Under the pieces are notes generated by a model. It made no database searches, was not told the DNA's origin, and saw only the letters and a program-made list of their open reading frames with translations. Both the position numbers and the translations under genes were made by a program. 64,000 bases of DNA from Cryptomeria japonica (lineage: Eukaryota > Streptophyta > Pinopsida > Cupressales > Cupressaceae), in the NCBI RefSeq assembly GCF_030272615.1, contig NC_081407.1, forward strand, positions 136,962,897 through 137,026,896. Reading direction: 5' to 3'. Within the stretch, counting starts at the first letter, position 1. Every line of letters starts with the position of its first letter. Positions 1 to 11,419 of this stretch are shown piece by piece.

Positions 1-1628
<1,628 letters not shown>

Positions 1629-1906
1629 TTAAATGTTTATTTGTGTACATGTAATTTTGGATTTACATAATGTGTTTCCCATTGTTATGTTGTTTAAAAT
1701 TTTGTATGTAAATCTCATTTAAAAAATATATATATATATTTTTATATATTTTCACCCTTAAAACTTTTATATATATAAATTTATATAAATATAAATATAT
1801 ATATATAAATATATATACATATATATATATATTTATATATAATATATATTTTTTTTAAAAATAAATTAAAAAAAAAAAGAGGGGAAATTGGGTCCCACGC
1901 AGGCCC

Positions 1907-2074
1907 CACTGTGTGTACGCACAGTGAGGGCCGCGCAGCGCCCACTGTGTGCACACACAGTGCGGGCCGCTCGGCTCCCACTGTGTGGACACACAGTGGA
2001 TGGCCGCGGCCGCCACTGTGTGGCCACACAGTGGTGTGAGCCGCTAGCGGCGCCCACTGTGCGCCCACACAATG
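1907..2074. repeat. Five tandem GC-rich units, each with a 20-bp dyad
   Basis: Dyads of the form CACTGTGTGNNCACACAGTG start at 1907, 1943, 1979, 2014 and 2055, so the spacing is 36, 36, 35 and 41 bp. Units 2, 3 and 4 are perfect or nearly perfect palindromes around a variable centre (GC, GA, GC). Units 1 and 5 have a few mismatches. The spacers are GC-rich (GGGCCGCNCGGC-like), in sharp contrast to the flanking AT tracts. Open frames on both strands here are a by-product of the repeat and not genes. Confidence 0.9.
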
Positions 2075-2150
2075 GCGCCTCGGCCTTCCCTGTCGCCTTC
2101 ATCGAACCTACAGTGAAAATGGCCGCCGCCTTGGGGTTTCGGCCCTGTTA

Positions 2151-2420
2151 AAAAAATTCAGTGGTAAACAAAAAAAAAAAAGGCCCGGGTAGGGTTAGGG
2201 TTAAAGGAAATAAAATAATATGATAGTTTAAGAGTTGATAATATATTATAAAAAAAAAAAAAGAACCCTAATTAGGGTTGGGAAAATATTGTTTATTATT
2301 TTGGAAAGTTATTTTAGAAGAATTAAAGTTTATAAATATATGTAAATATATATATATATATCTATATATATATATATATATAACTCTGGTATATTTTGGA
2401 AAAAAAGTATTTAATTATAA

Positions 2421-2451
<31 letters not shown>

Positions 2452-2790
2452 ATTCTAGTTATAATTTGAAGTAATTAACAGAAATTTAAATATGGTTGTT
2501 TAGACTTGTTAGTCATTTTGGAGATTGAATTAATTTTCCTCTCCTATTCCTTTATCATGATGGATTTAATAAACTTAATGACTAGGTATCTCGTGGAGAT
2601 AGATTTTAAACCAATTAGTTTTCCGCAAATTGAATTAAACAAATTGTCGATGCTTGGTTCGTTTCAGAATTAGCTCGAATATAATTATGGGAATTTCATT
2701 AACGCTTGTCGTGTGAGCGAACTTGTTAATTAAATTAGTATTTAAAAAAAAAAAATCATTCCGTTTTTGCCCTAAATTTTGGGCATTACA
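2151..2790 (+). mobile_element. 3' end of an unidentified LTR
   Basis: The sequence ends in GGGCATTACA at 2781-2790, a typical LTR 3' terminus, and the next base begins gypsy reverse-transcriptase coding sequence. This indicates an element inserted into the gypsy pol whose right LTR edge is 2790. The LTR start (expected to mirror TGTAATGCCC) was not found, so the left edge given here is arbitrary. The interval is AT-rich with AT microsatellites and a telomere-like AGGGTTAGGGTTA at about 2190, which I regard as incidental. Confidence 0.4.
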
Positions 2791-5121
2791 AAGTGTCACC
2801 CATTTACACACCTGCTACACAAGAACATCCGCTTTCAGTGGGATGCCCGATGCCAGCAAGCATTTCAGACACTTAAAAACTATCTCATGAATCCACCATT
2901 GCTGATCCCACCAGATCCAAGTAGACCATTGTTACTCTATATCTCGGCAACAAGTACAACATTAGGTGTATTACTGGCACAACATAATGCAGAAGGAAAA
3001 GAGTGTGTTGTTTACTACATCTTTCACACACTGGTAGGCTATGAACTCAATTACACCCCTATTGAGCGAGCTTGCCTAGCAGTAATCTTAGCAGCCACTA
3101 AACTGAGGCACTATCTATTAACACACAATGTACAACTCATTGCAAAGATTGATCCACTCAAGTATTTACTCAGTAAAGCAGCATTGACAGGTCGCTTAGC
3201 CAAATGGGTGATGATTCTAAGTGAATTTGACATCGAGTATGTGGACCGTAAATCTATCAAAGGGCAGGTCATTGCAGATTAGTTGGCCGATGCACCACTC
3301 ATAGGTGATCATCCTCTCATTTCCAATTTTCCAGATGAAGAGATATTCATGATCACAACAACACAACCATGGAAACTATATTTTGATGGCTCATACACTA
3401 GGCATGGCTCGAGGGCAGGCATTCTGTTTATCAAACCTCAGGGTGATAGCATCCCGAAGTCTTACAGGCTCACATTTCCATGCACAAACAACATAGCAGA
3501 GTATGAGGCCTTGATCATAGGACTCAGGTTAGCTGTACAATGGAAATTACAAGAACTACAAGTATATGGCGATTCCCAACTAGTCATTCGACAAGCAACA
3601 GATGAATATCAGACCAAGGATGATAAAATCATGTCATATAAGCAAATGGTGGACACTCTAAAGACATCATTTACTACTATCACTTTTGAGCAGATACCAA
3701 GAGATCAGAATCGAGCTGCTGACGCTATGGCTACCATCGCATCTCTCCTAGATCTTCCACAGAATTCAACATGTTATGAGTTCTTGGTCGAACAGCTTTG
3801 GATCCCCGCTTATGATATCCCTGAATCCGAGATGATATGTCACCTTGTCGGTCCTAAATACCCATGGTATGGTGAGTTCTACACCTATCTTCGCGATCAT
3901 ACCCTTCCTCCCAACCAATCGAATAACCAACGAAAAACCTTCATTCGCCAAACTGCTCGATATACCATTATTACCGAAACCCTATACCGACGTGGTCTTG
4001 ATGGTACTCTCCTTCGATGTCTGGAACAAGATGAGATAACAAAGGCTTTGGAAGAGGTACATGAAGGAATTTGCAGGACTCACTCAAGTGGTCCGTCACT
4101 AGCCAAGAAACTCCTGCGCAATGGATATTATTGGCCATCTATGGAAAAGGATTCCAACTACTTTGTTAGAAAATGCAAGAAATGTCAAGTTCATGGCGAC
4201 CTGATACATGCACCAACCCAGGAACTACAACCAATCACAACACCATGGCCTTTCTGTCAATGGGGCCTTGACCTTGTGGGTAAGATTCATCCATCTTCAT
4301 CCAATGGCCACAAATTCATTATTACCGCCACCGAATATTTCACAAAGTGGATCAAAGCTGTTCCACTTACCCAAGTCACCGGCAAGCAGATCGCCTCATT
4401 CATCCTCAACTACATCATCTGCCGGTATGGTGTTCCCATGTCCATCATCACAGATAATGGTCTCCCTTTCAAAAATCAAGATGTCCGTGAACTTTGTGAG
4501 AAATTTCATATCCAACACCGCTTTTCCACCCCCTATTACCCACAAGGAAATGGTCAGGCCGAAGCATCCAATAAAAACATATTAAGAATCCTCAAAAAGA
4601 CAGTCAATGATGCCAGCCGTGATTGGCATGTTCAACTAAATCCAGTGCTATGGGCATATCGAACTAGCATTCGAACCCCTACAGGTGCAACTCCTTATTC
4701 ATTGGTCTATGGTGCAGAAGCTATCTTGCCTATTGAGGTCGAGATACCATCATTACGGGTTTCCTTGCATAATCTAATAGATGATGAAGCCTACAGAGTA
4801 TCCCGTCTTCAGGACTTAGAGTTACTTGATGAGAAGCGACAAGCTGCGTACAATCATCTCAAAGCCTATCAGCAATGCATGAGCAGAAGCTACAATCATC
4901 AAGTTAGGCCTCGTACATTTGAGGTAGGTGATCTTGTTCTATGAGAGAATCCTCGTAACCAACCAAACCGAGAACATCAGGGCAAGTTTGAATCAAACTG
5001 GCTGGGCCCATATGTTGTCACTACTGTGTTCGGGTCTGGGGCATATCAGTTGGCTACATCAGAAGGAGAACCGCTTGCAGATCCAATCAACAGCATGCAC
5101 CTCAAACGGTTTTATACCTAA
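2791..5121 (+). pseudogene. pol: gypsy pol fragment: RT end, RNase H, aRNase H, integrase
   Basis: This polyprotein would copy RNA to DNA and integrate it. One reading frame runs through with two nonsense codons: TAG at 3280-3282 (relatives read ADQLADAP) and TGA at 4942-4944. The first RNase H-like segment includes TPIERACLAVILAATKLRHY. The second RNase H shows FDGSYTRHG, NNIAEYEAL, VYGDSQLV and DQNRAADA, which hold its acidic residues. Integrase follows with a zinc-binding segment ending CKKCQ, catalytic Asp in WGLDLVG, Asp in IITDNG and Glu in GQAEASNK. After the second stop the frame continues through NWLGPYVV to the natural TAA at 5119-5121. The ATG at 2779 lies in the neighbouring LTR and is not a real start. 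Confidence 0.9.
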
Positions 5122-7558
5122 GCTGTACAGAGCATCAGGCTCCCCTACATACCAGAAAATACCAAAAACATTTCAAAAAAAAATGTCCTGAAGAAAATAC
5201 AAAAACATTCAAAAAAAGTAAAGAAAAATCATGCATCCAAACAGTGAACAACCACTCCGGTGGCACCTTGGGTAAGTACGATGGTGAAAACCTGGAAAAC
5301 AGGTGCCACTCGTAAAGGCTATGACTCCATTGTCTTTCAGACTTGTTGCGATCACATCTACTTCATACATACATCCATCCATCCAAAAAACATGGCTTGT
5401 TATTCCTCTGCAATTATGATAGTACTCCATACATCTTGCATCCCGCTTTTTCATAGTCATGTCTAAAACTGGGGGCAATGCCTTTAACCTATTGATGGAA
5501 GTGGATTCTACATTGTCTTATGATTCATTAAGTTCTTCATTCAAACAATCATCAAAAATCCAAAAACATTCAAAAATATCTCGCAAAAATACCAAAAATA
5601 TTCAAAACAATTCAAAATCCAAAAACATCGACAAAATCATTGAAAAATCACACAAAAACATGGCAACACCTTGTACATACCCATCCATACAGATACCAAA
5701 ATAAACATTGGCAAACTACTTACACAATGACCATTTACCAATCAACCACACAATCAACATCAACAATCAAACTGTCTTCAACAAGGATGCATCCTTCCTT
5801 ACCAAAACAAAGACAAAAGTGACATTTTCTTTGACAAGAAAATTATGTTAAGCTATCAAATACTTGGTTGATTTGTGAGTACAATCATTTGTTTATCTGT
5901 ATCAGGATCTTTCAGCATTGTTTTCTATCGTTTGCGCATTATTTCCGATGAAGTACTGGGGCATGTACTAATGGTGTCTACGTGGGAAGTTCACCAAGCT
6001 ACGTGATCTTATGCAAAATGCAATCATAGATCACTACGGCTTGCTGACTATAGCGTATACCTCGACCATATGGGCATGAACCATTACCAAGGATCCATAT
6101 TCTTTATTCTTTATGTATATATTGTTTGTTTGCAAGTACAATTCTCTTTCTTTGGTTCCTCCTACCTCATCCAAACTAGATAAAGGTTTTATCTCTTATT
6201 ACGGTATGCACTTGTCTCAGGATATGATCAGCCTAAGATCAAGGAGGATGATCCAAGTCATGCATGAACGGAGATAATCCTTGTCTATTCCGCAAGCAAT
6301 ACTCAGGTCAACTTGATCCATTATATCAAGTTGCTTGTATTAACTTGCTATATAAAATCCATGTAAGAAATACTCTGGTCATCTTGAATCTATATGTCAA
6401 GTTGCTTGTATTTTCTTACAACATTTTAAAGCTCAATGATGAAAAATAAAGCACCATGGATCATCATTCCATCTCATTTGTATATATTGCATTTCGTTGC
6501 ATTCCATCCATCCATACATTCATAAATAGCTGCATATCATTCATACATAGTAATGACAATGGATACTCTATTTTCCTCTTCTTCCATAGGAATGTAATAG
6601 GTCCTCCATTTCTTCTATTTAACATTGAACCCCCCCCACCCTCCCCATCTCAACAATCAGCATCACATACCCTACATCATGTCCCAATCAACCTAACCAA
6701 GCCACGTTCATCACCATCCATCTCTAAATAGGAGGGATTGTGTTTCCTATCCTAAGTCATCCAATAAGTCAATAAAGTTACTCTATCTGCACAGATACAT
6801 CGACTCCCACACACCTAGACTATCAACAGATACTTTGATCAAGTATCTTCGGGTCTCAATAGGTAATCGATTATGGTAATCCTAGACTACATCAGGCATT
6901 TATCACAATGACCTAGTCTCAATGGGGCTGCCATGATTCCCCACAACCATCCATCACACGCACACATTATCAATTGATCAAACCAATCAAACACAATCAC
7001 ATCGGACAATTACATCAATTGTCTACGTCTCAACGAGTATTTTGCTTTATATACCTTGACTTCATCGGGCAATTACATCAATTGTCTAAGTCACATCAGG
7101 TCACTTTGATTCACTTACTCAGACTTTATCATGTCCAAGCGACCAACTGACATCAACTGTCACCCTTTGACTTGACCGGGGCAATTAAACCGATTGCACC
7201 AGATTGTCCAACCAATTTTGATCAATTGTATAGCATCAATCCAAACCCCACACTACATCTGCTATGTATCTCTTCAATGACCTCAGGGTACTCGCTGGCT
7301 TGTTGTTTCTTCATATTCACTCCATTTTCTCCCATTCTTTCATCATTAGTTCTAATTTCTTCTATTCTACATCCCCTCCACTTTTCATTCTTTTTCGAGA
7401 GACCGCCCGATTTTTCAAAAAAAAAATAATAATAATAATAATAAAATTTGGCCCATCTCTCGAGGGGGCATACCACCCATTAAATTTATATTTTATGGGG
7501 CATTTCTTCACACCTATTTTTCTTTCTTTGAAACGACGCGATAAAACCGTACCATCTC
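5122..7558 (+). other. Long non-coding 3' region of the gypsy element
   Basis: Tat elements often have a long region between integrase and the 3' LTR, and this one is about 2.4 kb. I see no conserved ORF. It contains diverged local repeats: CATCCAT-rich runs (5380-5400, 6500-6540), two copies of an inverted repeat CAACTTGAT/ATCAAGTTG (6309-6333, weaker near 6374-6406), and two copies of ACAATTACATCAATTGTCT-like sequence at 7006 and 7070. Confidence 0.6.
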
Positions 7559-7571
7559 AAAGAGGGGCAAA
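7559..7571 (+). promoter_or_regulatory. Polypurine tract of the gypsy element
   Basis: The purine-rich AAAGAGGGGCAAA lies directly before TGTAGTCAC, the LTR start. It would prime plus-strand DNA synthesis. Confidence 0.75.
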
Positions 7572-8146
7572 TGTAGTCACATAAATCTGTCCACTTAATT
7601 AGATGAATATTTAATATTTATTTGATTATTTAACCATCAATTAATGAATTAATTAAATTAATATTTAATTAATTCATCTTAACCCTTTTCTCCTATTAAT
7701 TAAATAAATTATTCAATTTATTTGATTTAATTCACTTAACCAAATTCAAACCATTAATTAAATAAATAAATCATATTTGTTTAATTAAATCTTCTCTCAC
7801 ATTTAAATAAATTAATATTTATTTAAATCCCCCAAAATCCCACCTCTCACATTTAAATAAATTAACATTTATTTAAATCACCTTTATCCTCTACCCACTT
7901 GTATTTTCCTACAAAAGTAAGTTGCACAATTATTTTAAATAAATAATTTATTTAAATCACCTTTATCCTCCACCCACTTGTATTTTCCTACAAAAGCAAG
8001 TTGCACAACTATTTTAAATAAATTATTTATTTAAAATCCTATTTATCCTCACCCACTTGAAACCTTTAATGGTTTCCCTTAAAGTATTCAAACTTGATGG
8101 CTTTAAAGTCTTCAAACTTGATGGCTTCCTTCTATAGTGATGAAGA
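7572..8146 (+). repeat. Truncated 3' LTR of the gypsy element
   Basis: This aligns base for base, with few changes, to the first part of the solo LTR beginning at 16573. It includes A/T palindromes (ATTTAAATAAAT) and a duplicated ~75-bp unit containing CACTTGTATTTTCCTAC. It stops at CTTCTATAG (8138-8146), inside the CTTTAATGG minisatellite, where copia coding sequence begins. Confidence 0.85.
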
Positions 8147-8596
8147 AGATCATACAGAGCCTACTGAGCCTATATTAGCCAAGTATGTAAGAAGACATCA
8201 TGCACCAAGTTAGATTATAGGAGATAAGGATGATCCAGTGATGACAAGGAACAAATTGAGACAAAACACATGTTTGATATCTGAATTTCAACCGAGAATA
8301 GTAAAAGAGGCATTTAACAGTGAAGATTGGATAAATGCTATGATAGAAGAGATTGATCAAATCAAGAAGAATGACACATGGACACTAATCCCAAGACCAA
8401 AGGACAAAAATGTAATTGGTACAAAGTGGATTTTTAGAAACAAGCTAAATGAAAAAGGAGAGGTCATTCCAAACAAGGCAAGACTAGTTTGCAAAGGTTA
8501 TGCTCAAGAAGAAGGAATTGATTATGGTGAAACTTTTGCACCTGTTGCTAGACTTGAAGGAGTAAGAACATTGTTGGCCTATGCTGCTTTCAATAA
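8147..8596 (+). pseudogene. pol: Copia element K pol, fragment 1 (RT N-terminal part)
   Basis: This encodes the start of a copia reverse transcriptase (WIFRNKLNEKGE, ARLVCKGYAQEEGIDY, ETFAPVAR). It begins without gag, protease or integrase because it is fused to a gypsy LTR at 8146. An in-frame TAG lies at 8211-8213 where relatives read Q. The frame is cut at 8596 by insertion of the intact copia element and resumes at 16096. The residues across the gap read AAFNN then FKVYQMDV, which proves the join. Close relative: element D. Confidence 0.9.
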
Positions 8597-9114
8597 TGTT
8601 AGAATATTTAATCTTTACTTAGCTTAGGTTTATTTTTATTTAGTTTAGGATATTCCTTTGGAATTCCTACATGTAATTTGTCCTCTAGTACATGTGTGAG
8701 GACAAGTCATTTCTTTTATTTTCCTTTATTAAGGAATATTAGATTTCCTCCATAAGAGGATGTGGACACATGGCACACACATTTTATGAATGGTGGCATT
8801 CATAGATTTGGAGTTACTTTGTAACTCCTCTCCTCATCTCTATTTAAGAGATGCCTCCTCTCTCATTTCTTCTTAATGACAATATTGTAAAGAGCTTCTT
8901 GCTCTCTCTCTCTCTCTCTCATTTTTAGGCATTGCCTCATTCATAATATCACACAAGGGGTTTTTCTTTGCTTTTCCCCTTTCAAAAGTTCTTGTGCCTC
9001 CTTCTTTACATTTGGGTGATGCTCCAAGGTCTTTGCTTTTCTCATGGTAACTATTACTTCATCATAAACTTTCTTGGATTAATTTTCCTTTCCTTGCTCT
9101 TTTATTTCCTTTCA
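8597..9114 (+). repeat. 5' LTR of the intact copia element
   Basis: Runs from TGTTAGAATA to TTTCCTTTCA, 518 bp. It contains a TATA-like TATTTAAG at 8841-8848, which probably sets the transcript start, and a CT microsatellite at about 8907-8930 that is shorter than in the 3' copy. Confidence 0.96.
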
Positions 9115-9126
9115 TGGTATCAGAGC
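9115..9126 (+). promoter_or_regulatory. Primer-binding site (initiator tRNA-Met)
   Basis: TGGTATCAGAGC follows the 5' LTR without a gap and is complementary to the 3' end of plant initiator tRNA-Met. It primes minus-strand synthesis. Confidence 0.95.
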
Positions 9127-9345
9127 AGGTTTCTAATCCTTGTTTTAAGTTAACATTGATGAAGGTTACCATTCAGTGGAGTTCACCTTGTTGGAGGCAT
9201 TCTTGAGAGGAGAAGAAGTTCTGTTACTAATATTTTCTATTGTGCAGGTTTTGGTTTCAAATTTTAACTTTTTTTTCAAACTTATTAACAAGTTTGCCTG
9301 CAGGTTTAATCTGCTATTCTAGTTAGTATTTATTAAAAAAAGGGC

Positions 9346-9500
9346 TTTGGAAGGCTTGCCGCCAAAGTTCCTTCTTTCTAGTTTAAATTTAATTATTTTT
9401 AAAGTTTTGGAAGGCTTGCCGCCAAAACTCCAGTGCTAACTTCTTTTCCTGCATACTTTAGATTTCATATTCATTTGTTTTGGAAGGCTTGCCACCAAAA
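9346..9500 (+). repeat. Three copies of a hairpin-forming leader repeat
   Basis: Copies lie at 9346-9366, 9405-9427 and 9478-9500. Each has nested arms: TTTTGG pairs with CCAAAA and the inner GGC pairs with GCC around a TT loop. Copy 1 has a three-T arm. Copy 3 has GCCACC in place of GCCGCC. The arms are kept while the intervening sequence differs, which suggests RNA structure, for example in packaging or dimerisation. That role is inference. Confidence 0.85.
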
Positions 9501-10542
9501 CAGTTTCATCATAAAGTTGTTTCTCTGATTCATATTGCAGGTTCTCACATTTTGTTTAATAAATAAATCTTACATTTTATTGAAAAAATAGGTTGTTATG
9601 CATTAGATTATCAGCTACAATCCTAGCTTAATCCTAGCTTATTCATTTCAAGATAAGTTTGATAATTTAAAACTGTAGTTCATTCCTAAGATTCGGAAAA
9701 GATTGATTAGCTTTCCATTAGTTTTTTTTCAAATACATTAAAAGAAAAGAGTGATTTTGCAGTTTTCTCTTTCTTAACATACCCCAATTGTTTTGCAATG
9801 CTACCAAATTACATTTGTTTTATAAAAAAAAGATATGCTTTTTAGTTGCAATCCTGGTTTTCAGTTATTGGTGCAAGTGTTTTGTTACATTCCAATAGAT
9901 ATAAGTGGCGCCTGGACTGATTCCCTCAGGATATTTGTTTTCTGTCACTCTAACCGAAGGTCATTTAACAGCCCAACCAAAAGAGGATCAAGGAGAGAAT
10001 AAGTAAGTTGCACCACAGTAATGCTCCGAGCTCACTCCATAGATTGAGAAACCCTAAGTCATCCAAGATTCACTCTTGGTAGTGCCCAGAAACCTTTGCA
10101 AAATACCAGGGATAATTGCAGGCAGTATAAAATAAACCTTTTGTGCACAAACAATAATTTTTACTAATATTGAGCTAATAAGTGGATAGATTCTGCACTG
10201 ATATTACATTGACATTAAATTTTTTTTTAAAAAAACTTGGTAGATTGCTTACTTCCAGCTCTCAGCGCCCATAGGGCTCTCTGCGCAGCGAAAGCCAGAC
10301 CATTGTCACTAAACTATCACCGCAAGACCTCATTTAGGAGCCAACTTTTAATAATATATGATATGTAAAAAAAGTATATAGTAAAGATAAATAATAATAT
10401 GAAACACTCAAGTGTAATCGCAATAATCTGAAACCCAAGCAAGATCTCTGTGTGTGGTAAATTTTCATTTTTGAGAGAGTTTATCTATCGGGGGCAGCAG
10501 CACAATAGGCATCAACTAACGAAAACGTTGCAGTAAAGCAGC

Positions 10543-10803
10543 TTATGCTCTCTTAATCAATAACCTCACGTTGCAGTAAAGCAGCTTATTCTCACAGTTT
10601 TGATACCACCCTTTATATTGGGGAACTCTCCGAGATTTTTTCTCCATCTTTATTATTTTGAGATCCTTGGCGTTTAGTTGTTGTCCATGATCTGGATACA
10701 TTGTTTTGGACAAGTCCACCTCCACGCTGCATTCACCCCAGGTCTGTAACACCTCCACTCTTCCTTCAGCTGTAACATAAGCGCTCCAAGCTGAGTCATT
10801 CAC
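10543..10803 (-). pseudogene. Possible captured host exon in the copia leader
   Basis: A minus-strand open frame of 86 codons without low-complexity sequence (it contains SAWSAYVTAEGRVEV and RRVPQYKGWYQNCENK) lies antisense inside the retrotransposon leader. I do not recognise the family. Its amino-acid mix looks like ordinary protein, unlike the A/T-rich surroundings. Pyrimidine-TTTGCAG sequences upstream on the same strand could be old splice acceptors. It could equally be a chance ORF. Confidence 0.3.
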
Positions 10804-11419
10804 CGTTACACCAAGTCATAAGTTCTCTCCTTGCAATCTCGAGCTGTTTTCATTGACACTGTGCGCTGCAAAATTATCATAACTGTAACGTTGCTTATTC
10901 CCTGCAAACTTATCATAACCTGCAAAAACGTTTCTGTCACCTGTGCCTCTACATTTTCTACAAACCAGTAACGCCTCTGCCTTTCATTTGAGGCGTTTCT
11001 TCATATTAATAAGTTCTTTTCTTATTTATCCATACATTAAAACGTTTATACATATTTTTAATATATATAAAAAGTTTTTTTCAAAAGTTTTTTAAAACAA
11101 AAAAACAATTTTTTTAATTATATAAACCTTGTTTATATAAATAGTTTTTTTTTAATTAAAAATTTAAAGTTGTTTTAATATAGTTTGTTTAACTAAAATT
11201 TAAGTTTTTAAAATTTATTATTACAAATTTTTATTTTATTCTTCTTTCATAAATATTTTTAAATATTTTGTTATTTTAAAAAAATAAAATAAAATAAAAT
11301 AAAATTTTTTGTTAATCAAATTTGGTTAGTTTTTTTAATCAAGGAGGTTAAAAAAAAATTTATCCAAGAGGGCATTTTTTTTTTTTTATTAAGCATAATT
11401 TGTTCATTATTTTGCTATC

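Larger units (their letters stand above)
2791..8146 (+). mobile_element. Ty3/gypsy Tat-clade retrotransposon, 5'-truncated
   Basis: Domains in order are the C-terminal end of RT, a gypsy RNase H, a second archaeal-type RNase H, integrase, a 2.4-kb non-coding tail, a polypurine tract and the first 575 bp of the 3' LTR. The dual RNase H arrangement is known for the plant Tat lineage (Ogre/Retand relatives). The 5' half, including gag and protease, is cut off by the LTR terminus at 2790. The 3' LTR is cut at 8146, where it joins copia sequence. The LTR matches the solo LTR at 16573-18383, so the two belong to one family. Confidence 0.85.
9127..11419 (+). other. Unusually long 5' leader of the intact copia element
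   Basis: There are 2.3 kb between PBS and gag ATG, long for a copia element. The proximal part holds three strong hairpin repeats (9346-9500). The middle (about 9880-11000) has higher GC and a different texture, with a minus-strand open frame at 10543-10803 and a duplicated segment CGTTGCAGTAAAGCAGCTTA at 10527 and 10570, and it may be captured host DNA. The distal part (11040-11400) is almost pure A/T with long oligo-T runs. No plus-strand ORF of note is present. Confidence 0.75.

Noticed and set aside
1781-2151. Several overlapping ORFs on both strands in the GC-rich block
   Set aside because: They arise from the dyad repeat, which stays open in several frames. The translations are themselves repetitive (TVGA, CVHTVGA) and no family is recognisable.
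2185-2205. Telomere-like AGGGTTAGGGTTA
   Set aside because: Fewer than two full plant telomere units (TTTAGGG) and not tandem, so most likely chance in an AT-rich repeat.
9111-9126. Possible tRNA gene at TGGTATCAGAGC
   Set aside because: Only the 12-bp tRNA-complementary primer site is present. There are no A/B box or cloverleaf arms.
8968-9153. Hydrophobic 61-codon ORF
   Set aside because: Lies in the 5' LTR and PBS of the intact copia, with an identical copy in the 3' LTR. It has no independent coding support.
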